Source: Homarus americanus
Lineage: Eukaryota > Arthropoda > Malacostraca > Decapoda > Nephropidae
DNA: 64,000 nt
Direction: 5' to 3'
Assembly (NCBI RefSeq): GCF_018991925.1
Contig: NW_024735503.1
Span: forward strand, 5,291,990-5,355,989
Numbering within the stretch: the stretch's first letter is position 1; the number at the start of each line of letters is the position of its first letter. The translations under genes were made by a program, and so were the position numbers. Below are positions 10,130-22,545 of the stretch, piece by piece. Under the pieces are notes generated by a model. That model was not told the DNA's origin. It did no database searches and saw only the letters and a program-made list of their open reading frames with translations.

Positions 10130-12160
10130 TAGTGTGGCAGCAATATGTTACTGTTAAGGTGAAAGCGCTGCTTTTCCCTCTCGCTTTCAGCTGCCGCTGC
10201 TAGCTAGCCCTTGTGGCGAACAGGGAAGGAACTTGCATAAGTCTTCCCCTGCCAGTACACAGCCTCTTCACCATGAAGACTCCTGCTGTGCCTCCTCTTG
10301 GCAACACACGGTAACTGGGTGCCTCGTTGGCCCAGGCTAGACCAGCAGGGGATCTCGGAGTAGCAGTGGGCCCCAGAGGGATGGCGCACAGGCCCACTGG
10401 CATGTGGACACGTTCTGGCGCCTACCAGCCATTGCTTCACTGCCTTACGGATTAACCTCGGTTGGTAAAAGGCTACGAGAGTAAACCCCGAACGAAAAAT
10501 CTGCGGTGTAGCTTTGCATCAGGCAGGCATGCTTACAGAGCTCCAACAAGATCCCAACGTCGGTATAGGCGGAAGAGGTGACCACCGAGGAAACCCAACG
10601 ACTACACCGGCGGACGAAGGCAATGCCTGATGGACAGGCTACTAAGGCGAAACCCAACAAACTGGGATATCGGCAGTCCATTGCAACTCTCCCTCTCCCC
10701 AGTCATTGCAACACTTGCACCACTGGACCAGGAAAAGGGAGAGCCAAGATGTGTGGTTGCAGCCTGCACTCCTGCCTCACCACTTAAATCAACTCACGCG
10801 CAGCCATCATCCAGCTCATCATACGTCTCATCATCATCAAAACTCCCATATCCCCAAAAGTCCTAGGGCGACGGACGAGTGGCGACGGGGACAGGCAGAG
10901 ATGACTGCCGGGAGTCTCTAGTCACAACTCTGCACTTGGGATCTGGGCAGCAGTGTAATCCAGTCCTGTCTGTGCGACTGAGCAATTCTTTCGAAGAGCC
11001 ACTCTGCTCACCCCACATGGGGAGGGGGCTAGGAAAGGTGCCCCAAACATAGTTTGCCTAAAAACCCAACCTGACTTGGCAACCACACCCAGTAAGGTCA
11101 TCCTTATGCGGTCGAAAACACAGTCAAAATCACAGATCCAAACAAAAACAAACCATACAACTTCTTATGGTCGCTGCATGGAATTTTAGGACACCTTCTG
11201 GATACTGGCACAAATGAGCATCCTGAAAGAAGAACTGCCCTTGTGGCAAAAGAGCTGGCTAGGTATAACATTGACATAGCAGCCATCTTCTGGAAGGGTA
11301 AGCCCGCGTTTATGGAGTTGGCTTTGCCATTCGCTAACGCATCCTGCACAGGCTAACTGAAATGCCTTTTGAGATTAACGAGCGCCTCATGACGCTTCGA
11401 GTCTCTTTGAATCACTCACATCATGACTTTTTCATCAGTGCATGCGCCACCAACACTGGAGGCAGAGGATGACATCAAGGAGGCCTTTTACGCCGACCTT
11501 GAGAGTGCTAACCTCTATGCCCAGAAAAGACAAGGTTGTGCTCCTTGGTGACTTCAATGCCAAAGTTGGTAGAGATGCTAGCGTTTGGCAGGGAACTATA
11601 GGGAGAAATGGACTAGGCATGTGTAATGCCAACGGCCTACTCCTCCTTAGCAAGTGTGCTGCGCACAGCCTCACTATCACCAATTCATTGTTTCAGCAGG
11701 CCGACAAGTTCAAGGGTTCGTGGAAACACCCACGACCCAACCGCTGGCATCTCATTGACTACATCATTGTCAGAGAAAGAAATCGCCGAGATGTCCTCAT
11801 CACCCGTGCCATGCGTGGCTCAGACCACTGTGACACTGATCATCGACTTGTCAGAGCTACGCTCTCATTTCACGTCGCCCCAAAACGGCGGAGGCAGCAA
11901 GCCTCCAGAAGAGGTTTTATTACTAAACGTCTGGAGGACCCAGCAATAGCACATGCTTTCAGAGAGCAGCTCGAGCATGGGCTTATAGACAACCCAACAG
12001 CAAACAACGCGAATCCCAGTGCCGAATGGAGTACTCTCAACACTTTTGTGATAAAAACCTGCACAGACCCTCGGCCAGATGAAAAGGACTGGTTTGATGA
12101 GAATGACCCAACAATCAAAGTATTCATCGATGATAAACGTGCTGCTTTTACTGACTCAAA
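10130..12160 (+). mobile_element. 5' half of RTE/CFDP2-like LINE
   Basis: A ~1 kb leader without a clear ORF precedes an APE endonuclease domain of the type annotated in animals as craniofacial-development-protein-2-like. The reverse transcriptase that should follow is absent: the sequence runs into the 3' tail of an oppositely oriented I-like LINE near 12160. The C-terminus of a similar element reappears at 17420-17788. The left boundary is approximate. Confidence 0.7.
11236..12160 (+). pseudogene. APE endonuclease of RTE/CFDP2-like LINE, internally deleted
   Basis: Starts with TALVAKELARYNIDIAA, then jumps at ~11285 to FWKGKP. The ETR-bearing catalytic segment expected between them is missing. 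GFAI- and NERLMTLRVSL-like pieces follow in shifted frames, then from ~11520 an open frame with [35 protein letters not shown] and DTDHRLVRA, the later endonuclease blocks. The frame is open to 12207, but the last codons ([10 protein letters not shown]) already belong to the tail of the neighbouring minus-strand element. The deletion and frameshifts make it inactive. Confidence 0.8.
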
Positions 12161-12310
12161 TTCAAATTCAAAACATTTATTGACAAATACATCAAAAGAA
12201 GCTGGTTAGCATGCTAACTGGCCCGCCCAAAACTAGTCTTAACAATAGTTCTTTAATATTGTACTAACCATAAATTAGATATGCATACAACAAATAGGTA
12301 TGCACAAAAT

Positions 12311-13145
12311 CTACAATCTTATGTTAAACTTACATAATTTGTTCATAATATTCTTAACCATATTTTTGTTTATTATATAACAAACCATCTCTGTAATATC
12401 AGTAACACCATCACCCCTAAATTCTGATAAACAGTTACATTCCATAATGTAATGATATAATGTATGGGACTTTACATAGCCACACAGTTTACAAGGAATG
12501 CCACCAGCTCCTTCAATATATTGCCAATAATATTTGTATCCCAAGCGTAGCCTCATCACAAATGTATCATACTTAACCGAAGCCTTACCATAAGTAGAAC
12601 TTGCAGAATTCAAAACTCGAACATAATGTTTCAAACTACTACTGCCGTTGGTCAAAATTTTCCGAATATTGTCCATTTCCCATTGCTGTCGGATTTTTAC
12701 CATTCCAGATTTTATTATTTTAATACCCAAAATACAATCGTATTCTACAATTTCTTTGCCACACCCTTGCCTAGCCAAATCATCAGCAACCTCGTTCATA
12801 TAAATACCACAATGGGATGGAATCCACATAAAACTTGCATCATATCCAAGTGATTTTACGTCATGAATACACTTCTTACATTTTAAAACTAAATCATCAT
12901 CAAGAGGAACTTTAGAATTTAGAGCAAATAGAGCGATTTGACTGTCAACAAACCCCAAAACTGTTCTTTTCCTCACAAAGGCATTCTTAAGTCCCACATA
13001 TACAGCATAAAGTTCAGTAGTGGTGCTGGAACTTCTATCCCCAATTCTCTTGGATATTCTTTCTTCAACATTAATACCATATTCAAAAAATTCCCTAATA
13101 ACAATGCCACATCCGGCCCGATTCCCATTAACTGAACCGTCACAG
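12311..13145 (-). pseudogene. RNase H domain of I-like LINE
   Basis: In the minus reading, CDGSVNGNRAGCGIVI near 13140-13090 supplies the first Asp, TELYAVYVGLKNAF near 13030-12985 the Glu, FVDSQIAL the second Asp, and WIPSHCGIYMNEVADDLARQ the His/Asp end. All four metal-binding positions are therefore recognisable. The N-terminal part is in a different frame from the 228-codon open stretch 12311-12997, so at least one shift is present. A Cys/His cluster (CKLCGYVKSH, YHYIMEC) follows the RNase H, as usual in this group. Confidence 0.85.
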
Positions 13146-13297
13146 TACAGTACATATGAATAACATTTTCCTTATGGTACTCAGATATTTTCTCAAGGAA
13201 TATTTGCCGTAACTCAAAAGGATTACTTTCTTTTTCTTTTTCTTTTTAAACTCTATCTTATCCATTCTTACAGATACACTTTCCATGAACCAATGTT

Positions 13298-14900
13298 TCA
13301 AATAAACTTTGGCAAAGGCACACACAAATCTACAATATTATATTCACACAACATCTGACAAAGTTTTTTATTACAAATATTCAACTTAAAATTACTAGTA
13401 ATTGCATTAGTAAATTTATCAACAGCAGACTTCAGATACCCATCACCACGCCTAATAAGCCTTAGAGTAGACATGACAGTCAACTCCCTAATTCTGTGTA
13501 TTATGCTCGGGACATTTAGCTCCATCCTCATAATCTCTATTCTTGTTGTCCTTGGACAACCAAGCACAATCCTCATTGTTTCATTCTGAATAAGCTCTAA
13601 TGGCGTAAGATCTTTTCCTGAGTAAGAAGCTAGAACTGGAGCTGAATAATCAATGATACTCCTAACTGTACTTAAGTACATAGATCTTAAAACTGGTATA
13701 CCAATACCATTTCCTCTATTTGACAAAATTTTCAGAGGTTTTAGCCTCGCTGTACATATATTTTTGATATAAGTAATTTGATTCCTAACATTATTATTTA
13801 TACTCACAAACATTCCCAGATATTTGTAACTGGATACGTTTTGCAATTTTATTCCATTTAGCCAAAATTCTTTTCCATTTACTGCCCTTGACTGAGATTT
13901 AGTTTTATTTTAATTAATGACCAGTCCCAAGGAGAGACAAAGATACTGCAGCTGATCAATGACCCTAGACATATCTTCCTCTTTCTTACATTGGATCAGA
14001 ATGTCATCAGCATAAATGATTACTCGGGACTCGCCCTGGAATTTGTAACTAGCTATTCTGTCCATAAGAATATTAAAAAGCATAGGGCTAAGAACGCCAC
14101 CTTGTGGGGTACCCAACCCTAGACTTTTTTCTTACGATTCATGATCTTGAAACCAGACACTCGCTTTTCTGTTAGTTAAGTAATCTGTAATCCACATCAA
14201 TAATTTCCCATTTATATCTTTACTTACAAGACTTTCTAAGATCACTTCCTTACTTGCTTTATCAAAGGCACTTTTAAGGTCTACAAACAGTCTACAGTCG
14301 ACATTAGCATTACTAAGACATTTAATCACACAATCTGTAGTGCTTTTACCCTTTAAAAATCCAAACAAATTACTAGACAAGAGACCATCAATTTTATACA
14401 ATAATCTATTTAATACCATTCACTCCATCATTTTAGATAGACAAGATGTTAAGGACATGGGTCTATTATCACTATCACCCTTAGGCACAGGAACAATGAG
14501 TGCCATTTTCCATTTCACTGGCAGTCTTCCATTTTCATGTGACAAATTAAAGAGATCTAGAATTGGGTTGTCCTCCATACTTATAAGATAACATCATAGG
14601 TTAGACCATCCCTGCCAGGAGCACTAGACTTCCCTTTCTTTACAGCATTCTGAATATCAGTCTTAGAAAAAGGAACACAGGTTTCCTCACTTACAGTACT
14701 TTGGATATTCACCAACCTTCGCCTCTTAGATCTTGAATTCCTCAAGCAAATCTGAACATTACTTGGGAGACACTCATAATTAGATGCATACGCCCACTTA
14801 TTCATTAGTTCATTAGCTTTGGCGTTTGGATTGGGATGAACATTAAATTTCTTCTTGACTCCTCTTACCCTATTCACACCATCCCAAACCTGATTCAAAG
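13298..14900 (-). pseudogene. Reverse transcriptase of I-like LINE (YADD intact, frameshifted)
   Basis: Pieces in order: GKSSAPGRDGLTYDVIL (RT entry), NLFGFLKGKSTTDCVIKCL, RLFVDLKSAFDKAS, LGTPQGGVLSPMLFNILMD and VIIYADDILIQ, with the YADD catalytic pair at ~14002-14016. A thumb region then starts LQNVSSYKYLGMFVSI. Breaks lie near 14420-14580, 14116-14132 and 13847-13910. Catalytic residues are preserved but the protein cannot be made as one chain. Confidence 0.88.
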
Positions 14901-15022
14901 ATTATGATTGAGCGATCTCTCTCAAAAAAACACTCAATACATACTTCCGGCTTTCTGAATTACCTCTGTTGTACTCTGCCACTTCAATCAGAGTTTCCCG
15001 GTTTTTTTCATTGCTAGGATCT

Positions 15023-15860
15023 TTACCTCCACTTACTATGACATTTCCTCAGTAACTTATTCCACCCCTTTACAATCTTATCATTATAATACCTAGGCTT
15101 AGGTTTTGTGGTATTTCCATACTTTTTCCTTTGCTTATTCAAAATGGAATCAATCACGCCTAACAACTCATCATAAAATATGTTTTCATCTTTAATTCCA
15201 AGCTTTTTGTACTCTTTATACCACTCACCGACTTTTGCTACAAATTCACTATGTTGGCCTACTGTTATTCCATACCTTTTCCGATTGTTAGCATTAGCTA
15301 AGTGATTACTCAAAAGCGTATCCACAATATCCAAATTTGCATGCTCATCTAACATATTAAAAACTATTGCACAATCAAGTCTACCCCCTTTAACATGTGT
15401 CGGCTCACCAGCTCCAAGGACCTTAGCATCTTCTATAGAGTCTAAGATATTTTTCAGAACCATTCCATTGTGATTTTGAGAACCTCTACTGCCAAGATTG
15501 TTATGCCTAGCGTTCAAATCACCAATTAATAAACAATCATCAGCAAAAATAATTTCCGGCAGATCATCAACTGTCAAGGAGTCAGCATGCACATACGCAT
15601 TAATAATGAACAGTGTAGCATCTTGAAGCGTAATACAAACACACAAATACTCGGTACCGTTTATTTGTAGAGCGGAATGAAAAGATGCTGGAATATCATC
15701 TTTGATATAAGTTGTCAAACCTCTACATTTTCCAGTCAAATCAGCTGGTAATTCAAAACTTTGATAACCTCTCAGTTGCAAAGATATTCCGTTTGTCCCA
15801 ACCTCTTGCAAAGCTATGACATCAATACTACTAGAATGAACATATGCTTGAAGATACGTT
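15023..15860 (-). pseudogene. APE endonuclease of I-like LINE
   Basis: Opens with SSIDVIALQEVGTNGISLQL (Glu block), then RGLTTYIKDD, LFIINAYVHAD, CLLIGDLNARHNNLGS and GGRLDCAI, ending LLSNHLANAN. The expected SDH at the last block reads SNH, so the terminal catalytic Asp is replaced. Frame is open for 262 codons (15023-15811); the N-terminal residues upstream are in the same reading sense but follow two stops. Confidence 0.82.
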
Positions 15861-15942
15861 AACCTTTTTTCAAACTATTAACATTCTAGGAAATTAAGCT
15901 GACATTATGATCCATTAGAATAAATTTCCCCCCTCATATTCT

Positions 15943-17412
15943 TCACCGAAATAGGAACATTCTTTTTGACGTCGTCCCTTGGATTTTCCATATACAGTAT
16001 TCCAAAACAGAGTCAAAAATGCTCGTCAGATCACCAAGCATTTCCTTGTTTACTACATTCTCTTTAGAAACCGAACCAACTCTATTTCCTAACAGACTAT
16101 GATTACTATTTTGCTCTAGATTGTTATCTACAATAACAATATTTGATTCCATCTCTACTAATGTTTCATTTTCTTTTAAACTATCTTTATTAACAACAGC
16201 AACATCACAATATGGCACAAGATTCACCAAGCATTTCTTGATATCCTATACTGCTTGTTTGAGCTCATCAATCTCCTTACCTATGTCCTTCTGTGCGACT
16301 GCATTATGTATTTCCATACGCTTTTCCCACACATTTACAGCACTTGGTGTCCCTGCAACATCGCTCCTTACAACGTCACCTTTATCCCTTGATTGGAGGA
16401 CTGAGCTCGTGATTGCAATTGATGAACTTTCGTTTTTTTAGGACACACCCACGAGCTGGCATTGTGAGCCCCCCCACAATTACAGCATTTTGGTGCAATT
16501 TTCTTCTTTGCCTTAATTTTATCTCCACATACCTTAGATTCATTCATTTTTCCACAGAATCTACATCGAAAATCTTTATGGCATTTCCACGCCATGTGCC
16601 CCCACTTGCAACACTTATAGCATATTACTGGAGATTCGTTGTAGACAGCAACCCGTTTATATCCCAAACATCTCACAAAGACCTTCTCTGGCGCTGAACT
16701 TTTGATTAGCGCAATTAGCTGCGGCTTAGGTACTAGTTCTCCATCGAATCTAATTACACGTCTCTTGGCCCCAAAAAATCTATCGTCAGCCAACACATCC
16801 TCGGGGTCAAGACAAACAGGATAATCAAAAAGAATGATCTTAGTACATTTCCCAATGGACTCCACAGGCTTTTCCATCACTACATTCTCAAAACCTTCTG
16901 TAATTATATATCTAACTGCTTCCTCATCCTTCACAGTAATATAAGGAATATGTTTACCATCTTCAAAGAGCACTTGATACCCTTGATGGCGCTTAGCGAG
17001 TCTCACTGACCACTTTGCCTTATCATGAAAATCCAGCCAGTATTCTTGGGGAAGTAAAGACGTGGCTCCTTGAAGAGTTGCTGCCATCTAAACCATCAAT
17101 GGGGTTTACACTCGTTGTACTGATCATGGTTGAAGAATGACTCATACCATCAATTTTTTTTCGCTTATCCACCAAGTGGGAAATGTTATCTTCACTGCTT
17201 GTACCATCTCTATTCCTCCTTTTATTCTTCTTTTTGCTATTCGCAACTTTAAATGGCACTTGTTCTTCACATTCACTGCTGCTAGACAGCTCCAAATCCG
17301 TTAACAGTCCCCCAGCAGTACCCTGGGCTACATTGCTGTGACTGCTGTATCCACTTCCCAATTCCGTCATTGTGGTAAACGACCTGCTCCTTGAAGCTCT
17401 TCCGCCAGCCAT
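15943..17412 (-). pseudogene. Gag-like ORF1 of I-like LINE with zinc knuckles
   Basis: Begins with ATG at 17412 (MAGGRASRSRSFTT); the first 129 codons are serine- and lysine-rich. A shift near 17040 moves to the 239-codon frame 17087-16368. That segment has three Cys/His clusters: CYKCCKWGHMAWKC (residues ~156-169), CRFCGKMNESKVC and CCNCGGAHNASSWVC. These bind RNA in I/Jockey gag proteins. A third frame (16230-15943) holds the tail. Bases 15862-15942 are a short linker to ORF2. Confidence 0.8.
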
Positions 17413-17419
17413 GACCGTA

Positions 17420-17788
17420 CGTGTCCAGCCAGAGAGGTATAGGAGAGCGACCTACACGTCCGACCACTACGGCCAGCGTTCCAGAAGTAAACGCGGGCAA
17501 TTGAAAAGGTGCAAGGTTAGTCTTAAGACAAACCTGAAAAAGTGCCAAATCGACCCCCTCACCTGGGAGTCGATTACTCCACATCGTAAGGCTTGGAGGA
17601 TCACCACACGAGAAGGTGTCTATACTTTCGAGTTATCCCGACTGCAAACCGAGGCAGACAAGCGCCAACGCCGGAAAGACGCTGCCACCGCCCCTCCCAC
17701 AGTAGATGAAGCCCTCCACATGTGCAACGAATGTGGACGACGCTGCGGGTCCCGTATCGGCCTCTTTAGTCACCTCAAAACTCACTAA
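17420..17788 (+). pseudogene. 3' end of RTE/CFDP2-like LINE with C-terminal zinc finger
   Basis: Reads RSKRGQLKRCKVSLKTNLKK, CQIDPLTWESI, HRKAWRITTREGVYTFE and ends in CNECGRRCGSRIGLFSHLKTH-stop, a C2H2-type finger. This finger closes the same LINE lineage whose endonuclease lies at 11236-12160. The RT between them is missing, so the two pieces are either one internally deleted copy later split by the I-like LINE, or two independent copies. Confidence 0.75.
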
Positions 17789-17887
17789 CCTAGGTGACAT
17801 CCCTAATAACTTATATCATTGTATCATAGCTCATAGCTGGATGATCGTCATACTCGATTCCGCGTTCCAGCAAAGTAGTAGTAGTAG

Positions 17888-17889
<2 letters not shown>

Positions 17890-17972
<83 letters not shown>
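17890..17972. repeat. (TG)n microsatellite after (GTA)n
   Basis: About 41 TG units, preceded by five TAG/GTA units that may be the tail of the preceding LINE. Confidence 0.95.
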
Positions 17973-17974
<2 letters not shown>

Positions 17975-18004
17975 ACTCATATTCCGTTCTCTGTATTTAT
18001 GTAA

Positions 18005-20735
18005 CCCAATCTCAACACACACAGACCCTAGCAACACACACCAGACCCTAACAACACACACTAGACTCTAGCAACACACAGCAGACCCTAGACAACACAC
18101 ACACAGCTTAGCACACAGCAACCCTAGCAACACACACCAGACCCTAGCACTAGACCCTAGCAACACACAGCAGACCCTAGCAACACACACAGACCCTAGC
18201 AACACACACCAGACCCTAGCAACACACAATAGACCCTAGCAACACACAGCAGACCCTAGAAACATACACACCAGACCCTAGCAACACACGGTAGACCCTA
18301 GCAACACAGCAGACCCTAGAAACATACACCAGACCCTAGACCCTAGCAACACACGATGGAGCCCTAGCAACACAGCAGACCCTAGAAAAACATACACACA
18401 GACCCTAACCTTTTAGACTTTAGCAACTTACCCACAGCCCAAGACCTAAAACATACACAGACCCTAGCAACCTTACAATAGACCCTAACCAACACATGAA
18501 CCTAGCAGCTTTTACACAGACCCTGTAGCACACACAGAACTCTGTACCCAGCACACACACCAGACCCTATCCAGCACATACCAGACCCTAGCCCAACACA
18601 CACCAGACCCTGGCAACACACAGCATTTCTTGGCACACACTAGACTCTGTACCCCCAGCAGACCCTAACAACTTACACAGCAGACCCTAACCTTTTACAC
18701 AGACCCTAGCAACTTACACTAGACTCTGTATACACACAGACCCCTATCAACACACCAAGACCTAACAACACACAACAGAGACACAACAGCAACACACAGA
18801 ACCCTGGCAACTTTTGAACTCTAGCAACACACAATAGACCCTAACAACACACAGCAGACCCTGAAACTTTTGGACCTAGTAACACAGACCCTAGAAACAT
18901 ACACTAGACTCTGGCAACACACAATAGACCCTAGCAGCACACAATAGACCCTAGCAGCACAACCAGACCCTAGCAACACACACGCCAGACCCTGGCAACA
19001 CACAGACCCTATGTACACAAATAGACCCTAGCAACACACAACAGACCCTAAGAAACATACACCCAGACCTAGCAACACACAGCAGACCCTAACAACACAC
19101 CCAGGCTTCTTAACCTTTACCCCAGCAGACCCTAGCAACACACACAATAGACCACAACAACACACAGACCCTAACAACACCCCGCACAGACCTAGCAACA
19201 CACAGCAGACCTAAAACATACACAGACCTAGCAACACACAATGAACTAACAACACGCTTTGAACCCTGAGAAACATACACAGACCCTAGCAACACACAAT
19301 AGACCTAGCAACACAGCAGACCCTAGAAACATACACCAGACCTAGCAACACACACTAGACTTACTAAACGACACACAGCAGACCCTAGAAACATACACTA
19401 GACTCTGTAACGCACAATAGACCCTAGCAACACACCAGACCTAAAGAAACATACACCCAGACCCTGGCAACACACACACACCAGACCCTAGCAACACACA
19501 CCCAGACCTATCAACACCCATACCAGACCTAACAACACACACAGACCCTAGCAACACACAAGCATGGAGCCCTAACACAACACACATACAGACACTAACA
19601 CACACTAGACTCTAGCAACACACAGCAGACCCTAACGCTTTGAACCCTAGCAACACACAATAGACTCTTAGCTTTACAGCAGACCCTAGCAACACACACC
19701 AGACCTAGCAACACACACTAGACTCTAGCAACACACAGACCCTGTCAACACATACCAGACCCTAACCTTACACACCAGACCCTAGCAACACACAGCAGAC
19801 CTAACACACAGCCAGACCTAGCAACACACACAACAGACCTAGCAACACACACCAGACCCTGTAACACACACAGCAGCCTAACAGCACACACTAGACTCTA
19901 GCAACACACAGTAGACCCTAGCAACTGGCAGACCCTAGAAAACACCACGCTAGACTCTGTAACACACAATAGACCCACAACAGCTTTGCAGCAGACCCTA
20001 GAAACATACACCAGACCCTAGCAACACACAATAGACCCTAACCCAACACACAGCAGACCTAACCAACACACACACCAGACCCTAGCAACACACAGCGAAC
20101 CTGGCTTTAGACTCTGCTTCCTTTTGTAGACCCTAGCAACACACACGACCTAAGAAACATACACTGAATAGCAACTTACCCCTGACAAACCCACTAGCAA
20201 CACACACACCAGACCCTAACAGCTTACACCAGACCCTAGCAACACACACTAGACTCTAGCAACACAATAGACCCTAGCAACACACAGCAGACCCTAGCAA
20301 CACACATTAGACTCTAGCAACACACAATAGACCTAGCAACACACAGCAGACCTAGAAACATACACAGACCCTAGCAACACACAATAGACCCTAGCAACAC
20401 ACAGCAGACCCTAGCAACACACACCAGACCCTAGCAACACACAGCAGACCCTGAAACATACACTAGACTCTAGCAACACACAATAGACCCTAGCAACACA
20501 CAGCAGCCCTAGAAACATACACTAGACTCTAGCAAAACACACACCAGACCTAGCAACACACAGCAGACCCTAGCAACACACACTAGACTCTAGCAACACA
20601 CAATAGACCCTAGCAACACACAGCAGACCCTAACACACTAGACTCTACACACAATAGACCCTAGCAACACACAGCAGACCCTAGAAACATACACCAGACC
20701 CTAGCAACACACGGTAGACCCTAGCAACACACAGT
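18005..20735. repeat. satellite, ~20-bp unit CAGACCCTAGCAACACACAC
   Basis: About 2.7 kb of tandem units AGACCCTAGCAACACACA(CC/GC/AT). Recurrent variants include CTAGACTCTAGCAACACACA and CCTAGAAACATACAC, interleaved irregularly. From ~18400 to ~20200 many units are disrupted by CTTTT-type insertions and lost bases. No coding potential. Confidence 0.95.
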
Positions 20736-22155
20736 ACACCTAAAAAGGACATGACACACTACACTACACCCAAACATGACACACTACACTACACCCAAAC
20801 AGGATACACTACACTACACTACAGGATACACTACACTACACCCTAACAGGACACCTACACTAACAGGATACACTACACCCTAACAGGACACTACACTACA
20901 CTAACAGGATACACTACACTACACCTAACAGGACACACACACACCTAACAGGATACACACACTACACCTAGGACACACTACACCTAACAGGATACACTAC
21001 ACTACACCCTAACAGGACACACTACACTAACAGGATACACTACACTGCACCTAACAGGACACACTACACCCTAACAGGATACACTACACTACACCCTAAC
21101 AGGACACACACCCCTAACAGGATACACTACACTACACCCTAACAGGACACACTACACCTAACAGGATACACTACACTACACCCTAACAGGACACACTACA
21201 CTACACCCTAACAGGACACACTACACTACACCCTAACAGATACTACTACACTAACAGGACACACTACACACACACACCTAACAGGACACACACTACACTA
21301 CACCTAACAGGATACACTACACACCCTAACAGGATACACTACACTACACCCAAACAGGATACACTACACTACACACCCTAACAGGATACACTACACTACA
21401 CCCTAACAGGACACACTACACTACACCCTAACAGGATACACTACACTACACCCTAACAGGACACACTACACCCTAACAGGATACACTACACTACACCCAA
21501 ACAGGACACACTACACACCCTAACAGGATACACTACACTACACCCTAACAGGACACACTACACCCTAACAGGATACACTACACTACACCCTAACAGGACA
21601 CACTACACTACACCCTAACAGGACACACACACTACACCTAACAGGACACACTACACTACACCCTAACAGGACACACTACTACACCCTAACAGGATACACT
21701 ACACTACACCTTAACAGGACACACTACACTACACCCTAACAGGATACACTACACTACACCCTAACAGGACACACACTACATCCTAACAGGACACACTACA
21801 CCACCCTAACAGGATACACTACACTACACCCTAACAGGATACACTACACTACACACCCTAACAGGATACACTACACTACACCCTAACAGGATACACTACA
21901 CTACACCCAAACAGGATACACTACACTACACCCTAACAGGATACACTACACTACACCCTAACAGGATACACTACACTACACCTAACAGGATACACTACCA
22001 CACCTAACAGGATACACTACACTACACCCTAACAGGATACACTACACTACACCCTAACAGGATACACTACACTACACCCAAACAGGATACACTACACACA
22101 CCCTAACAGGATACACTACACTACACCCAAACAGGATACACACTACACTACCAGC
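20736..22155. repeat. satellite, 25-bp unit CAGGATACACTACACTACACCCTAA
   Basis: About 1.4 kb of tandem units with two main forms: a 25-bp form containing GGATACACTACACTACACCCTAACA and a ~20-bp form containing GGACACACTACACCCTAACA. The array abuts the previous satellite without unique DNA between. The right end is sharp near 22150. Confidence 0.95.
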
Positions 22156-22479
22156 ATTCATATCCTGAGTCGTTACACAACCCCCACCCCGAGCCTGGAG
22201 CCTAGCAACAAGGAAGGCGAGATACAACAGTAGTCTTGAAGTATTGATTGGGCAGACCAGTCTCTTGTATGTTACGTCACAGTGACGTCATGTGCCAAGG
22301 CCAGCCGGGTGTGTGACTCTCTACTACTACTACTACTGCTGCTGACTGGCTGGCTGGCTGAGTGACTCTCTCTCTCTTTCTCTGTCTGTCTGTCTGTCTC
22401 CCAATGCTCTTTAAAATATTACTAAGTTTTCTTGGCTATACTGTTGGCGCATCACTTTACTGTGTGTGTGGGTGTGTGA
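22156..22479. other. unique DNA with (CTA)n, (GCTG)n and (GTCT)n tracts
   Basis: Short (CTA/CTG)n at 22321-22342, GCTGGCTGGCTG, then TCTCTCTTTC and (CTGT)n to ~22400. No gene. Confidence 0.7.
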
Positions 22480-22545
22480 GACTTTACCCAGTATGGGCCA
22501 ATAGGCCCGCTGCAGTTTCCTCCATTCCTAATGCTCTCATAAGAA
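22480..22545 (+). mobile_element. CR1 3' end (plus strand), solo fragment
   Basis: Contains AGTATGGGCCAATAGGCCCG then CTGCAGTTTCCTCCATTCC and a short tail CTCATAAGAAC. This matches the 3' UTR layout of CR1 copies in the window (GGCCAACCGGCCTATTGCAG before the terminal CTATGTTCTT). It faces the next fragment tail to tail. Confidence 0.6.

Larger units (their letters stand above)
12160..17415 (-). mobile_element. near full-length I/Jockey-like LINE with RNase H
   Basis: Minus-strand order is gag-like ORF with zinc knuckles (17412 down to ~15943), APE endonuclease (~15860-15023), reverse transcriptase (14900-13298) and RNase H (~13140-12311). The 3' UTR has AATAAA and ends in (TTTGAA)n at ~12158-12180. 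RNase H after RT is diagnostic of the I group. Frameshifts and stops interrupt every domain. It lies between two ends of an RTE-like LINE, implying a nested insertion; a target-site duplication was not convincingly found. Confidence 0.85.

Noticed and set aside
18005..22155. Possible CRISPR-like array
   Set aside because: Units are contiguous with no unique spacers and the context is an animal genome; it is satellite DNA.
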